Of a stretch of DNA of 64,000 nucleotides, positions 11,212 to 22,852 are shown one piece after another (position 1 is the stretch's first letter; each line of letters opens with the position of its first letter). The notes beneath the pieces were generated by a model. That model did no database searches and was not told the DNA's origin. It was given only the letters and a program-made list of their open reading frames with translations. Origin of the DNA: Alentia gelatinosa (lineage: Eukaryota > Annelida > Polychaeta > Phyllodocida > Polynoidae); NCBI GenBank assembly GCA_950022655.1, contig OX465579.1, positions 177,577,263 through 177,641,262 of the forward strand, written 5' to 3'. Position numbers and translations under genes: made by a program.

Positions 11212-11934
11212 TATCTCTCTCGCTCTCTCATTCTGGATAAAAGATGGATCACATTTTTGTTGACATTGTATGTAGATTTTTTATACCATGCACGCCATGA
11301 TGATGATTTAATCAATGTAATGATGGAGCTATGTACAACAGAAATTGTCAGTGAAAAAAAAATAAATATATATATAATCATATTTCAGCAGATACATGTG
11401 ATATTAGAGGTCCCTGCTGAAATCATATTTACATTCCAAGCTTTTCCTCCATGATGTTATGTATGCTATGTATGGCTATTTATGTACGTACTCATTAAAC
11501 TGTATTGATATCAAGGCATATTTCTATAAACCTGTCGTCGAATATCTATGAAATACTACCCGCTCCTACCCATGACGTATAAATGATGTTCGTGCCCTAG
11601 GGCCGAAATGAATGGTTGCTAGCATGGATAGTGAACGGCCTTGAATCCACAAGTAATGACATTGTTAATGATATGTTCAGATATGTAATAAGGAAACATA
11701 GTGTATTATTTCCACAAAGAACATTTTGTCATTATCCTATACCCCTGTGGACAAACGAAGAGTAAGGCAGGCTGGCATAATAAATTTTATTAAGTATAAA
11801 ATAATGTAAGTAAGATATATGTATAGTATTTGGTAAAAGTTTGTGTAAAAAGAAAGCCCTATACGAAAATTGATGTATAGGGTTAATTGTAAAACTTTTT
11901 GGGTGGAGGGTGGGAAATTAAATAATGGTGTTGA
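11212..11934. other. Intergenic, no gene seen
   Basis: AT-rich DNA with short low-complexity stretches. A diverged TATCCTATACCCC near 11735 hints at an old family B end. No convincing coding region. Confidence 0.4.
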
Positions 11935-12332
11935 GGAGAGGAGGCGTGAAGCGTAGCGCCCCCTATCGTTTTGGCATGGTCTCAAATGACAGCTGAATGC
12001 GGATTCCTATACTAAAATAGGCTAACTAGTAACAGCTACTACATACAAACTGTTAGAGCTCTATAAGAAGTCTTTTCAGATATTGATAGAGTGATATCTA
12101 ATGTACTCCAAACCACAATAGAGCTCAATAGAGCTCCACGTTTTATGGCTGTTTGGTGTTGTTTAATACAACGTTATTTCTCATAAGCTATGGCTTGCAA
12201 GCCTCACACAGTCCATTCTCAAGAGCTCCTTTCCCTCTGCTGGCAGGTTTGAAAGTGGTGCCTTGAACCCTGCCGTGATCGCATATATGAGTTGGGTGCC
12301 TATAGGGGGCGCTACGCTTCACACCTCCTCTG
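11935..12332. repeat. Inverted repeat, arms about 30 bp
   Basis: GAGGCGTGAAGCGTAGCGCC (11940 on) and its near complement GGGCGCTACGCTTCACACC (12305 on) face each other about 335 bp apart. They may be the ends of a fold-back element. The interior is AT-rich and non-coding. Confidence 0.45.
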
Positions 12333-12892
12333 GGTGTTGAGGTTGATGGTGGTTGACGGTGAAGTGAAGCGTGTGGTGGGGTGACTGTTGGCGTGCGTCT
12401 AGTGTGTGTGTAGGGTGATTGGTGTTTGCGTTTGACCCCAGGGGGCGACAAAGATTACCCCTATCTCCAAACGGAGATGGGTCCACAATTTAATAAACAT
12501 ACAAGCTTCAAAGTTGAAGCTTATTTTTTTAGCATTCTTGATGGCCATAAGATGATAATTTTTATTTTTATTGGATCGCCTCGACAGCTGGAATTTGAAG
12601 ACTTTGTACATTGTGGGTATTTGTATTCTATGAAATGTTTTTATTGTTCTAGCTCAACATGCCATTTTATATCATGTCAAATATACTGCCAGCGATGTAC
12701 TCTTTGACAACATTCACTTCAGCTTGTCTGTGTGAAGTCCAGTGAAGTTTTATTTTTATTATCAACTGTTAATGTTCAATAAATTGATTTGAAAGATCTC
12801 CTTACTTTTTCATCTTCTTGTCTTTTTCCAGTTTTCTAAAAAAAAAAAAAAAAAAGGGTATATATTTTGTTTTGATTGGATAACAATTATTG
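12333..12892. other. No gene; possible retroposed 3' end
   Basis: AATAAA at about 12778 is followed some 60 bases later by a run of 17 A (12839-12855). No ORF with recognisable domains. Confidence 0.3.
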
Positions 12893-13070
12893 TTAGCCCC
12901 CCCCCCCCCGAAATGCCCCCTCCGAAATACCCCCCCCCCCCCCCGGCAAATACCTCAAAATAAAGTGCCGCTCCCCCCCCCCCCCCCATCGAGAATGCCT
13001 CAAAATAGAGTCCCCCAGGCACATACACTGATATCCACCACCCACCCACCCCTCCCCCCTAAAAAAAAGA
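12893..13070. repeat. C-rich low-complexity tract
   Basis: Runs of 10-17 C separated by AAATGCC or AAATACC words. The minus strand has several G runs and could form G-quadruplexes. ORFs with Gly or Pro runs through it are artefacts. Confidence 0.7.
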
Positions 13071-13139
13071 ATATAACCTTAGGTCTATTCCCTACTGTGT
13101 ACTTATGTATATTTATGTATACATAAATATATAAGGTGA

Positions 13140-13436
13140 TATATAGTATTATCCTACCCCTCATGTAAATCTCCATAGACTTAACATGGAGTGACTGTAT
13201 GCCACGGTTATGCCATATAACATCTATATGCCACAGGTGAAATATGAAGTTAAAAACATGTTACCAGGTAGGATAAAATCTAAACGTCACTTAATTTCAT
13301 ACAATTGTTTACATGGCGTTCGTTGTCTTCTGCTACAGATATCACTCAGCTCCGCTTCGTGATATCATTCCGCGAATACAACTCATGCCATATAAACAAT
13401 TGTATGAAATTTCGTGACGTTTCTTGATATTATTAG
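13140..13436 (-). mobile_element. Family B hairpin element (GATATCAC subtype)
   Basis: The body is bounded by TATTATCCTACCCC and GGTAGGATAAAA, then a hairpin ends near TTTCTTGATATTA. The second copy is 22222-22510 in the opposite orientation. The tip at 13338-13366 pairs GATATCAC with GTGATATC and reads on the minus strand GA-AGC-GGA-GCT-GA. Confidence 0.8.
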
Positions 13437-14342
13437 TGGCGAATGGGACGAGGTGAACAAAGGAAAATGTAAATAATGAGAACAATTAAAGAAAAAATAC
13501 ATATGTGAAATATCAGGCAACGTAAACAAGGCTGGCAAAGAATGTTGCACAAAAAACTGATGTCTGATCAAGGGCATCTAAAACAAATTAAATTTTTTAG
13601 TTTTTTTTGTTTAGTAAGTTTATTGTGCATTTTTCTCATTTTACAAGATTTAAAGATACATCCATACTCGTCGCAGCGGTTTGAAATAGTCGGTGACCAT
13701 CAGGGTTACAGCTACTAAAACTGGTCGCCCAGGATGAACCCATGGCTTTACGCATATATACGTTCTGCGTAGATGCGACACCGCGGGCGTAAATATACCC
13801 AGCATATTGGACATTCTAGATATATGCCTACTTCTGTACGCATAGACTGTGTTAACCCTAAGCTATGTTTATCTACAGTTATTTCTTTTCACATTTCTTT
13901 ATTGTTATCCTTAACGTAGTACAATATTTTCCTTGTAGGTATTACTTGCTATGCATGTTGTTGGGAAACAATAAAGGGGGCATAGCCTCAACTATAAAAG
14001 TTTATTTTCTTGGCTTTGCCCTAACCTATTAGCAATAATACACAATTTCATGGTTGAATATAAAATAAACCACGCCATAGCTATCTACGCCACTGCCGCA
14101 TTATTCTGATATCTGCATATAGGGGACACCACTGTCGACAGGTATTTCCAAGTCTGTGGAACATGAAAATTACCAATATTATCAATTTTGATAAAAAAAA
14201 ATCCTTTCTAAACCCAATTGGGTATCATTTGATTCATCAGAAATAATAAATCATTATTCTTTAGGGTTTTTTTTTAAAGTTTTTAATAGTTTTTGCTTTC
14301 AATACAGCATTGATACAGCCAGGTCTGTGTTGGTGTAAGGAG
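13437..14342. other. Intergenic, no gene seen
   Basis: AT-rich. A short GC-richer stretch around 13660-13800 has palindromic TATATACG words like those in family E. No coding region that I can support. Confidence 0.4.
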
Positions 14343-14630
14343 TCAGGCCCGGCGTCCACCTACTACGATAGAATCGTAGACCTCCCGATATGGCACCGAT
14401 ACAAAATGTCAAAATCGGTGCCATATCGGGAAGGTGTAATATCGTAGACATATGTCTAGACAAGCCAATCCACCACGCATTGTATGGGGGTTTTATCGGT
14501 GTCTAATCGCAGAAACATGGTCAACTGTCCCGATATTAGGTGACCTTCCGACGCGATTTTTATTTTTTATCGGGAGGTGCATCGTAGACCATATCGGAGC
14601 CATATCGTAGTAGGTGGACGCCGGGCCTTA
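14343..14630. mobile_element. Fold-back MITE with GGCCCGGCGTCCACC ends
   Basis: GGCCCGGCGTCCACCTACTA at the left is mirrored by TAGTAGGTGGACGCCGGGCC at the right. The interior contains repeated ATCGTAG, GATATCGG and CCGATATGG words in both orientations. It shares the GCGTCCACC core with the element at 9746-10184, so they belong to one superfamily. Confidence 0.75.
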
Positions 14631-15810
14631 GCTACAGCTGATAATGTGTATATAAGGGACTGTGAGTAAACCTGTTTACCCAGGGGTGGTCTCCCTAACC
14701 CCGATGGTAGGGCACTGCCCATCCAGTACCACTGACACACACTTACACCATGGACTTCCTAATTCCTAACCTCAACCCCAACCTTAAAAATGTGCAGGGA
14801 CACTATGGGTGATGCAAGTGGCCTCCCTGACCAGATGGCAGGGCACTACCCACTCTGCACCTCCCTAGCTACCAGTATGGCATGAAACTAGGCATGGATT
14901 GACATAATAAACCATTAGAGCTAATACAACCTAAGCACAGCCACAGGAAATAACATCTCCCTGTCAAAATGGGAATGACATCATCCCATACCTGTTATTG
15001 TTGTTATTGTTATTTTGTTATTGTTTTTGTTGTTGTCCCTAACCTGTTTTCTGTTCTTTTCTTTTCAGGTATAGCGTCGGTTTGGACTTATCATCAAGTC
15101 AAAAAAAACTATCCGAAACGGCCACGTCTCACACTGACCGGAGTAGGGTTTCAAATATATATTTTTTTAAAACCTGTTTATTTTATCTATATTATTATAT
15201 ACCTATGTTAGTATATCATACACATACCGCCCTCTCCTACCCATGTCGTATTTATACCCGTACGACACCTACATGGTGTATGTAGCGTTATCACGTGACC
15301 GTAACGACGGTCGTACACACGGAACGTCCTACCGCTAATCACTCTCCAGGCACATACTAGGAAACGAGACATTCAAGATGGCCGCCGCTACTGTCGAATC
15401 GACGATTCGACGCAAATTGCGGAAAACAGCGGTAATACCGTAGATAACATCAAGATTTCTTCATACAATGTCTAAACTTGAAATATGTAGCGAATAAAAT
15501 TGAAATGGAGTACTTCCCAACGGCCGATAAACCGGAATGGACCGGAATCGAAAGCCGGAGTCCTGCTAGATTGATCCTTGCCTTGCTCGATTTGAAAACG
15601 AAACCTCCGCATGGGAGTGTAGATTTAAAAGGTGCTCTCTGATTGGATGAGGCTAAACGGTCTCGACCAATCAGATTCGACCTTTTAAACGGGGACGGCA
15701 ACTGGTATGTTAGTGTCAGGAGACGTACGTCCTAGACGTGGTGGCGAAGTACGACAAAAGTAGCAAATTGTAAGTATCAAAATGGCTAAATTAAGGTATA
15801 TAATAATAGA
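14631..15810. other. Intergenic, no gene seen
   Basis: A pair of short related segments (CCCTAACC, GGCAGGGCACTACCCA-type) lies at 14685-14860, and two GC-balanced stretches at 15230-15730. ORFs are below 85 codons and show no domain. Confidence 0.4.
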
Positions 15811-15896
15811 GAAACAGGCTGACTGTATTCGTTCGGCATCGGTGAATCCGATTTCAAATTTCACCGCATATTTTACCCGTACGAATACAGTAAGCC
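15811..15896. repeat. Long hairpin
   Basis: GAGAAACAGGCTGACTGTAT and its near complement ATACAGTAAGCCTGTTTCTC form arms of about 24 bp. The apex has ATCGG and CCGAT pairing around TGAAT. It resembles the hairpin parts of families B and C but has no body attached. Confidence 0.6.
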
Positions 15897-15964
15897 TGTT
15901 TCTCCATAATATTGTTACAGTGTCTACATCAACCTAGACATCACATTTGTGCGCTGTCTACATC

Positions 15965-16192
15965 AGAGGGCCAATACTTGGTAGGAACTAAACGAGAGTT
16001 GGTAGTTTTTGTGACCAGAGTGCAATAAACACTAATACTGCTAACTCGAGTCCAGTTTAGTATTTATCCTACCCCGGCTCCAATAATTCATTTGTCACCT
16101 GGTGAAATAAACTACACGTTACTGCACTCTCGCCAGAATACAGTCGACCAAAGTTAAGCCTATGGAGTCTTTTCATTAGGGGTAGGATGAAG
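15965..16192 (+). mobile_element. Family B element, short-hairpin copy
   Basis: AACTAAACGAGAGTTGGTAG and CTAACTCGAGTCCAGTTTAG form a shortened hairpin, followed by TTATCCTACCCC, a body, and ATTAGGGGTAGGAT at 16177-16190. The hairpin tip is largely deleted. Confidence 0.65.
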
Positions 16193-16429
16193 CCTTTACG
16201 CACACGTAGATACACGGAAACATGTCATCTACACACAGGCGGTTATATACAAAAACATCAGTAGATACCACCTTTACGAGCATCATTCTTCCTTTACTGT
16301 CGTCGATGATTTGTACCAACTTTTTGGTGGATACCACCTACCCATTTCTGAACGCAATTATGATGACCATTGGGGTTTCTGTCCACCAATGGAAAGCTAG
16401 AAGGAAATTCTATTAAGGGAGCCTATAAA

Positions 16430-17005
16430 AGTGGGTCAGAGCTCGTATCCTATCGAGTTTGAATCATGTAGTGATTCACAAGGTGAAGCCGCATGAATTA
16501 CTAAAGCCGGATGTCCATCTACCAATTTAGGGTTGAACGATTAGTTCCAAAATCGTATAGGAGTCGGTCACCTTTTCGCAGGCAAATTACGTAACCCCTC
16601 GCTCGACCCACACACAGATAAAATGTGTGTATGGTTCACTAATCGCTGGGGGAGGGCAAAAATCAAAGAAACCGAGTGTTCACTAATCGGTAGATAGCCT
16701 TGCCTAGCTGTCCTACTTCAACCGACTCCGTTAGGATGGCTCGGCTGAGACAAATTACCCCCGGTTGTCGCCGACAAACGTACATAAATGTTCCGAAATC
16801 TGTAGATGGGCATTGGGCTTTAGCGATTCAAACGAGATGGGATTTAGCTCTGGCAGTAAACTTAGGTAGGGTTCTTGATTTAGCTCACCCTCACATTGAC
16901 TAAGGCTAACTTTTGCGACATAATCCCCCATAGAGTACATGTAATTTGTCTAAATACTCAATGGGAGTTGGATACGAGTTCCTAATGTTAAGTCTGTAAT
17001 TCAAA
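16430..17005 (+). mobile_element. Family B hairpin element (GAGCTC subtype), interrupted by family D
   Basis: The left arm at 16438-16480 (AGAGCTCGTATCCTATCGAG) pairs with an arm at 16824-16855 (GATTCAAACGAGATGGGATT). Between them lies the apex at 16472-16500 with GGT-GAA-GCC, and then the family D element 16502-16822. A diverged body (ACTCAATGGGAGTTGGATAC) follows. The other copy at 28095-28885 is also interrupted near its apex, by a different element. Confidence 0.65.
16502..16822 (-). mobile_element. Family D MITE (PIF/Harbinger-like)
   Basis: Ends AGCCGGATGTCCATCTACC and GTAGATGGGCATTGGGCT are inverted repeats, flanked by TAA (16502-16504) and TTA (16820-16822). It matches 58876-59187 in opposite orientation over its full length. 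It sits near the apex of a family B hairpin. The TWA duplication and GC-rich ends point to PIF/Harbinger. Confidence 0.8.
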
Positions 17006-17143
17006 AAGCGAAGGGTATGCACAATATATACATCTATCTTGAAGTGTAAAATATGAATCAAATCTCAGAGATACTGCTGTCATGAGATGACATCTCCTGT
17101 CTATGTATCTGTCTCTGCTATCCTGTCTGTATCCCACTATGAT

Positions 17144-17460
17144 ACTATGGAAAAACCAAACAAGAGTTAGTCGTGTTGTTGTTTATCGCATGACGGCAAG
17201 ATCGCGTATTAATGCGCGAGGTGAAGCCGAGATCAGTAATACGCGATCTTGCCGGAGTGCGATGAACAATAACACGACTAACTCGAGTTTGGTTTAGAAT
17301 TTATCCTACCCCATCTATCTAAATTACTTCTACATTAACAGATGACATCATTTGTCAAGTGTATCCCACTAGAGCAAGATTTTTCATTTTTCTGAACTCC
17401 AGACTGAATACAGTGACCCAATGTTAAGCCTATGGAGTTTTTTTATTAGGGGAAGGATAC
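17144..17460 (+). mobile_element. Family B hairpin element (GTTAGTCGTGTT subtype)
   Basis: The hairpin is made of AAACCAAACAAGAGTTAGTC and its complement GACTAACTCGAGTTTGGTTT. The tip at 17206-17240 reads GA-GGT-GAA-GCC-GA. It is followed by TTATCCTACCCC, a body of about 130 bp, and ATTAGGGGAAGGAT. A nearly identical copy lies at 54112-54427. Non-coding. Confidence 0.85.
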
Positions 17461-17836
17461 TTAGTAGAAACCAAACGAGAGTTAGCCTTGTCAATGTTTA
17501 TCCCACGATGGGCAGGTCGTGTATTACTACACGAGGCGCTAGCCGAGTTTAGTGAGTAGCAGACCTGACCAGAGTGGTATAAACATTGACAAGGCTAACT
17601 CGAGTTCGGTTTCGTATTTATCCTACCCCATCTTACTGATAATGCGATATACAAAGAATATTTGTAATTATCCATGTTAGTAGTTATCAATGCTGCCGGA
17701 TCTACTTTCGTTATCTCGTCCCTGATTGGTCCGTTTTTTTATTCACCTCGGTGCATAAATGACACTTTATCCAACGCTTTGTCAAATACACTGAGTCAAT
17801 GTTAAACCTATGGCGTTTTTTATTAGGGGTAGGATA
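17459..17836 (+). mobile_element. Family B hairpin element (CTTGTCAATG subtype)
   Basis: Directly abuts the previous copy. Hairpin arms AACGAGAGTTAGCCTTGTCA and TGACAAGGCTAACTCGAGTT; tip at 17533-17546 is GA-GGC-GCTA-GCC-GA, a tetraloop version of the shared design. The body runs from TTATCCTACCCC to ATTAGGGGTAGGATAAA at about 17833. Confidence 0.8.
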
Positions 17837-17873
17837 AACACATATTCGTTATGATATGTCTTGCAGACAGTAT

Positions 17874-17995
17874 TAGAGGGAAACTATGTTCCGGTGGTAA
17901 TAAGTCAAAGTTACGAGGTAAGGCTCGGAAAAATTACTTCCCAAGGCGTAGCTGCGGGCAGTAATTTCCCAAAGCAGTAAACAAAAGTTATTCCA
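17874..17995 (+). mobile_element. Family B-type hairpin (GGGAAACTATGTTCC subtype)
   Basis: AGGGAAACTATGTTCCGGTG starts the left arm. The tip AA-GGC-GTA-GCT-GC lies near 17923-17936. The right arm is only partly complementary. The related copy at 49864-49993 has the better preserved hairpin. Confidence 0.55.
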
Positions 17996-18369
17996 CCCCC
18001 AGCAGCATTAGGTAATCATAGGTTGTTCGCCCATAGGTATATGGGAATAGTATATACAAATTACATCCACAATTCAACCTGCTTTGCAGATGTCAACCTA
18101 ATTGAAGTGCCTGCACCAAGTTAGATCTTTGTAAGTTTCCTAGGCTTCCTGATCTTGGCGATTTAAGCAGAAGAGTTGCTCAAGAGAAATCAGTTTATTA
18201 TGTATAGAGCGACGATTTCCAATTGTCGCTCTTAGTTGCAGGGGGAATTTATTCAAAATCATATCTAAAATGATAAATATTACAAATAAGAAAACATAAA
18301 AAATCTCATCTCATCCCATTTTATGCCATCCCAACTGCTTTTCTTTAGATAATGGTAGAGGTAATCCTT
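17996..18369. other. Intergenic, no gene seen
   Basis: AT-rich unique DNA. Nothing recognised. Confidence 0.35.
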
Positions 18370-19062
18370 TTAATTAGCCACCTAATACAAAGTGTCCATA
18401 GAAAACACATGGGGAACGTGTATCTACATACCCGGAGCATATGGATATGTTGTATGCTCCTGGTAGCAAAAGCCGGCCATACGGAAAAATGGTGCATATG
18501 TAAAAATACTGCCCAACTAAATGAACCAATATCATTACCTAACTTGTCAGGAAAAGGTGGATAATAAATACAATATGGACTGGTTTCAGATAAATTCACA
18601 ATATTACCATGATTTCGATCTGAGTGGCCGTATTCTCCGCGTAGTTGACGCGTAGTAATACTTAGTATTGCGTAGCGTCAACTACAAGGAGAATACGGCC
18701 ACAGAGATCGAAATCATGGTAATGTTGTATTTATTACTCACTTATTATTAGATTTAAGCAATAAATATGATCGTTAGAAAACTTTTCAACATAGTTAAGA
18801 AGTTATGTTTGGGACTATTTTCATCTCAATGGGACTACTTTCATCTCAAAAATCCGTATCCTCCTAGGAGGGTACGCAGGTCCGTATCCTACTCAGTAGC
18901 GATCTGTAATCTCCATAGGCTTAGTATGGAGACTCTGTATCAGGTGGGTAATAAAAGTGGTGGTATACTCCTCGGAGTTGGATATTACTACACGTCAACT
19001 CCTCGGAGTATACTATTGCTTGTATCTGAAACCAGTCAATATTGTGTATATATATATTACAT
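18370..19062 (+). mobile_element. Family C element, interrupted by a second family C element
   Basis: It begins with TTAGCCACCTAATACAAAGT, has an internal GGTGGATAATAAATACAATA and hairpin start ACTGGTTTCAGATAAA, then is interrupted at about 18590. It resumes at about 18957 with CTCCTCGGAGTTGGATATTA and ends GAAACCAGTCAATATTGTGT. The uninterrupted relative at 21288-21630 shows the join. Non-coding. Confidence 0.7.
18590..18957 (-). mobile_element. Family C element nested in another family C element
   Basis: Hairpin TACCATGATTTCGATCTGAG with complement near 18700-18718, then a body ending CAGGTGGGTAATAA at about 18952. The relative at 52747-53085 has the same body in opposite orientation. Confidence 0.65.
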
Positions 19063-19252
19063 TTCTTAAGCATTATGAGTAAATATATGTAATGTACTGC
19101 CAACGAATAATAGAAGACTGCCTTCATGGCAAGGTATTTGCGAATTAGTCTCTGGCCTTAATTAGTTCACCATCAGAAAATCAATGAGTTTTCCTCATGC
19201 AGAGCCTCATTGCCTTCTGTTGTAATATTCTATGTCAGTATCCCTTGCACTT
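19063..19252. other. Intergenic, nothing recognised
   Basis: No feature I can support. Confidence 0.3.
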
Positions 19253-19484
19253 GGGACCTGTTTCACTAGTTTTGTGACAAACACAAGTAGCTGCCCTTAG
19301 GACAAGACAGACCCCAAACACGGTGTGTCCAGTTTCATAAGAATTAGACATTGCCTTGTTACTGGCGCTGTAGTGTCACTGTTAGGCTTGGTTCCGCCTG
19401 TGTACTCTGTTCTTGCTTGAACTGTTGGTGCCGCGTTTCATGTCTGTCTAACAATTTTGTGTCGAAACTAGTGAAACAGGTCCC
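19253..19484. mobile_element. Family F element (hAT-like ends)
   Basis: GGGACCTGTTTCACTAGTTT and its inverted copy AAACTAGTGAAACAGGTCCC bound about 230 bp. The copy at 51405-51677 shares the ends. Ends of the type CAGGGRCCYGTTT are common in hAT-like MITEs; an 8-bp duplication was not evident to me. Confidence 0.7.
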
Positions 19485-19524
19485 AGGTTGTCTTGTGTTT
19501 AGTGTGGACTATGTTATGTCTTTA

Positions 19525-19605
19525 ATACTGTCCTTTGAGGAACTCCTTTGAGGAATTCTTTGAAGAACTCCTACGAAGAACTTCTTTGAGGAACTCTTCG
19601 AACTA
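19525..19605 (+). repeat. Short tandem repeat, GAGGAACTC units
   Basis: Five or six imperfect copies of a 14-15 bp unit like TTTGAGGAACTCC. Confidence 0.6.
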
Positions 19606-19618
19606 GTCTTTTGTGTTT

Positions 19619-21230
19619 TTATAAAACACTCGCCATTGGCGATTCCCCTGGACTCATATCTATAGACCCAACCAGGTCATGTAGATAGATCCCTTGATAT
19701 ATCTTACTGTTCCCTTTTGTCACGTTTTCTTTGACCCTGGAGTTTCTTTTGATATCTTTGGGGCATGTGTATAAATCTCCTACATCACTGTTCCTTGCAG
19801 GTTCCTCAATCAACTCTTCATTATCCAAAATTTCCATATCTTTATGTAACACATCCCTAGACCTCGCTGCTTTGTCTTTCTGATGACCTGCATTGGTTCC
19901 TTTTGGGAAGTTTTCACAACATGCCATGTCCATGTCAGCGTCACTCTGGTTGGACACCGTAACATGGTGATCCTTAATGAGTTTTGGTGCGGATGGGGTT
20001 GAGTTTGCATCCTGATACAGAATCGGATCTGGATTGCTCTCGTCCCTTAGAGTTTGGACTTTGTGCTTAGTCACGCCCCTTGAGGTGGGCACTGCGATGG
20101 GGCCCTTCTCATTGAAGTGCAATGGGGCTGGAGATTTGAATGCACTGGCTGCATCCTGATAGGGATTCTCATCTAATTCTGCGTCCGGTCTACCAGCGTA
20201 AAGTTTATGTTTAGCCCCTGTTACCATGCCAGATGCGGTGACGTGGTCAGGGTTATTGAGTTGTGGTGGGGCTGGGCCTGCATTTGCGCTGGGTGCATTA
20301 CAATACAAAATCTCATCTACATTCAGGCCACTATTGTCCGCTCGGGCGCTTATGTTTACATCATCCTCCGTATCCTTTTTACTGTCTCTTTTCGGCTGCG
20401 AAAGCATTTCTTCTCTAACTATTCTTTTTTCTTGAGGGTTCATATGAAGCTCCTTGCTCTCTTCTCTTGTCATATTCTTTTGTAACTTTTCTTTAATGCA
20501 TGTGACCATGCCTTTGCCATGATCAGTAGTGACCATTTCCGGCATGTTTTCGTAACTTGCCATGTCCTCTTCGCTCAAATTGTCTTGGTCATTCTTGTTT
20601 AGTTGTGGCGGGGCTGGAGTCGCAGTGGGACTGGCTGCATTCTGATACGAAATCTTGTCTACATTCCCGTTCAGTCTTTTAGTCAATCTACTATTGTCCA
20701 CTGGGACATTTATTATGTTCACATAATCCTCCACATCCTTTTTATCGTATCTTCCTGGCGGCAGAAGTATTTCTTCTGTATGTATTCTACTTTTACTTTG
20801 AGGCCTTGGCTGAAGACAATCCCTGCCTTCTGTTAATGAATCTTCATCTAATTCTTCTTCGCCTCTTGTGCTCCTGTGATTCCCCGCACCGGCCCTTTTG
20901 GGAATATTTTCATAACATGTCATGTCTATGCTGCTGTCACTCCTGGTGAACACTGCAACATGGTCCCGGTAACTGCATTTTGGTGGTACTGGAACTGAGC
21001 TTGCGCTGGCGGTATTCGGAAAGAGATCCATCGCCGGGTTCAGGGATAATCGTAGAGTTTGAATATCTCCGATACTCATCCATTCAGCATCGTCCATCAG
21101 AGCCGCCGGAGCTGAGGCTCGTGTAGTTTGGGAGACCTCCTCGTTTGTGATGTATATATTTTCTCTCCTCTGACGCCGAACTACCGGTACAGGCTGATGC
21201 TGAATAACCGCTTCAGGCTCGGGGTCCCTG
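19619..21230 (-). CDS. Cytoplasmic tail exon of a single-pass receptor, many Tyr motifs
   Basis: About 536 residues on the minus strand from a splice acceptor (TTTTTCTAG on that strand, exon starts at 21230) to the stop at 19619. The sequence is hydrophilic and low in hydrophobic residues. It carries a series of spaced tyrosine motifs: YITN, YENI, YVNI, YQNA, YENM, YCNA, YQDA (twice), YTCP, YQGI and YLHD. Four or five fit the pYxN consensus for Grb2-type SH2 domains. Several sit in repeated contexts such as YQNAAS and YQDAAS, suggesting internal duplication. The exon begins in phase 2, and the transmembrane exon 27242-27332 ends in phase 2, so they can join in frame. The extracellular part is not visible, so the receptor class is unknown. 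The ORF extends upstream into the intron (to 21298), but that part reads through the acceptor. Confidence 0.75.
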
Positions 21231-21287
21231 CTAGAAAAACATATAAAATCAAAATAAATCACTGTTATTGTTGATGATAAGGCATTT

Positions 21288-21632
21288 TTATTATCCACCT
21301 AATACAAAGTGTCCATAGAAAACACATGGGGAGTGTGTATGGACATACCCGGCGTATACAGATATGTTGTATGCTCCAGGTGGCGCATACGGAAAAATAG
21401 TGCGTATGGAAAAATAGTGCATAACTAAAATGAACTGATATTGACATGCCGCTTGTCCAGAAAAGGTGGATAATAAATACAAAATAGACTAGTTTCAGAT
21501 AAAGCGGTTGTACCCTCCTCGGAGTTGGCTCTCTGCAATATCCTCGCATACGCTTGGATATTACTACGCCTCAACTCCTCGGAGCATACGGCCGCTTGTA
21601 TATGAAACCAGTCAACATTGTGTATGTATTTT
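21288..21632 (+). mobile_element. Family C element, uninterrupted
   Basis: TTATTATCCACCTAATACAA begins the body and GGTGGATAATAA ends it. The hairpin then runs from ACTAGTTTCAGATAAAGCGG to GAAACCAGTCAACATTGTGT, with apex around 21535-21560 (ATATCC...GGATAT). It sits just upstream, in the intron, of the receptor tail exon. Confidence 0.75.
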
Positions 21633-21656
21633 TGCTTGTACACAACTACAGTGCTT

Positions 21657-22155
21657 CAAGGCATATCCTACAGTGCACGGTGGCGCCACCTGGTGCTTTT
21701 AAAATATTGTCAATTATCTGTTGGAACTGTGGCCCATTCTATTTCTAAGTGAGTAATTTTAATGTTTTGTCCAGCTTATTCAATCCTAATAGTTAAAATA
21801 AGTCAACTCATACTTGCTTGATTTATATGGAAATGTACTAAAAAAATATGCTATTACTCAATTCTCTCAGGAATAAGCAAAATTACCTATAAATTTTAAG
21901 AACTATGTGTCGTACTAGGCATCTACTAAATTCTGTGAAAGTTTGACGAAAATGACATGGGTTTTACTATGTGAAAAACAACCTTTTAGAATATATATAT
22001 ATATTCATCATGATATTGATCTCTTAATCAAAAACTAGCATGGTGACCCCTGATTTTTAAATTAGATATTTGTTCCACAACACTTAGACATCATCATTCA
22101 AATCTCAGGAAATTGACATGGGTGTTAATTTTCAGGCTAACTGCCTTTAACCTTA
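21657..22155 (+). mobile_element. Family A element
   Basis: CAAGGCATATCCTACAGTGC at the left. The interior matches the copies at 540 and 54812 and it ends near CTAACTGCCTTTAACC. No coding. Confidence 0.75.
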
Positions 22156-22221
22156 TTGTGCTGAGTGCCTGCTGTATAGTCACGCTCCTAGGGCCAGGTA
22201 CCAGTGTGAGTCTTTTGGACA

Positions 22222-22510
22222 AAACATATTATCATGAAACATCACGAAATTTCATATGATTGTTTATATGGCATGAGTTGTCTTTGCGGAATGATATCAC
22301 GAAGCAGAGCTGAGTGATATCTGTAGCAGAAGACAACGAATGCCATGTAAACAATTACATGAAATTGAGTGATGTTTAGGTTTTATCCTACCCTGTCACA
22401 TGTTTTTAACTTCATATGTCACCAGTGGCATATAAATATTTTATGGCATAACCGTGGCATACAGTCACACCATGTTAAGTCTATGGGGGTTTATATGCCG
22501 GGTAGGATAA
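22222..22510 (+). mobile_element. Family B hairpin element (GATATCAC subtype)
   Basis: The hairpin tip at 22293-22321 is GATATCAC, GA-AGC-AGA-GCT-GA, GTGATATC: eight perfect pairs, tandem G.A, three pairs, AGA loop. The body from TTATCCTACCCTGTCAC to GGGTAGGATAAAT follows. It is a reverse copy of 13140-13436. Confidence 0.85.
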
Positions 22511-22549
22511 ATATTTTGGACATGTGGAATTTTATGTCTCCAATTACTA

Positions 22550-22852
22550 TCGTAAATCTGGATGGGTTTTAATCTTGGCCACCATATGCTACGACTGGAG
22601 TTTGGCATCGTGATTTCACGAGGCGAAGCCGATTGAAGTCCGGAGCCAAAACTCCAGGAGTGGAATGCGGTGGCCACGATTAAAACTAATCAAGTTTTGA
22701 TTTTATCCTACCCTGTCTCCTCGATTTTGGAATATCACTTGTTAAAAATTATGTATGCCACTAGTGGCATATAAAACTACGTATGCCAGGCAGCATGGCA
22801 TATGAAAACTCAATGTAAAGCCTATGGGATTTTATATTAAGGGTAGGATAAT
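22550..22852 (+). mobile_element. Family B hairpin element (CTTGGCCACC subtype)
   Basis: Hairpin arms GTTTTAATCTTGGCCACCAT and GGTGGCCACGATTAAAACTA; tip at 22614-22637 with GA-GGC-GAA-GCC-GA. The body runs from TTATCCTACCCTGTCTCC to AAGGGTAGGATAA. The other copy lies inside 28320-28855. Confidence 0.85.
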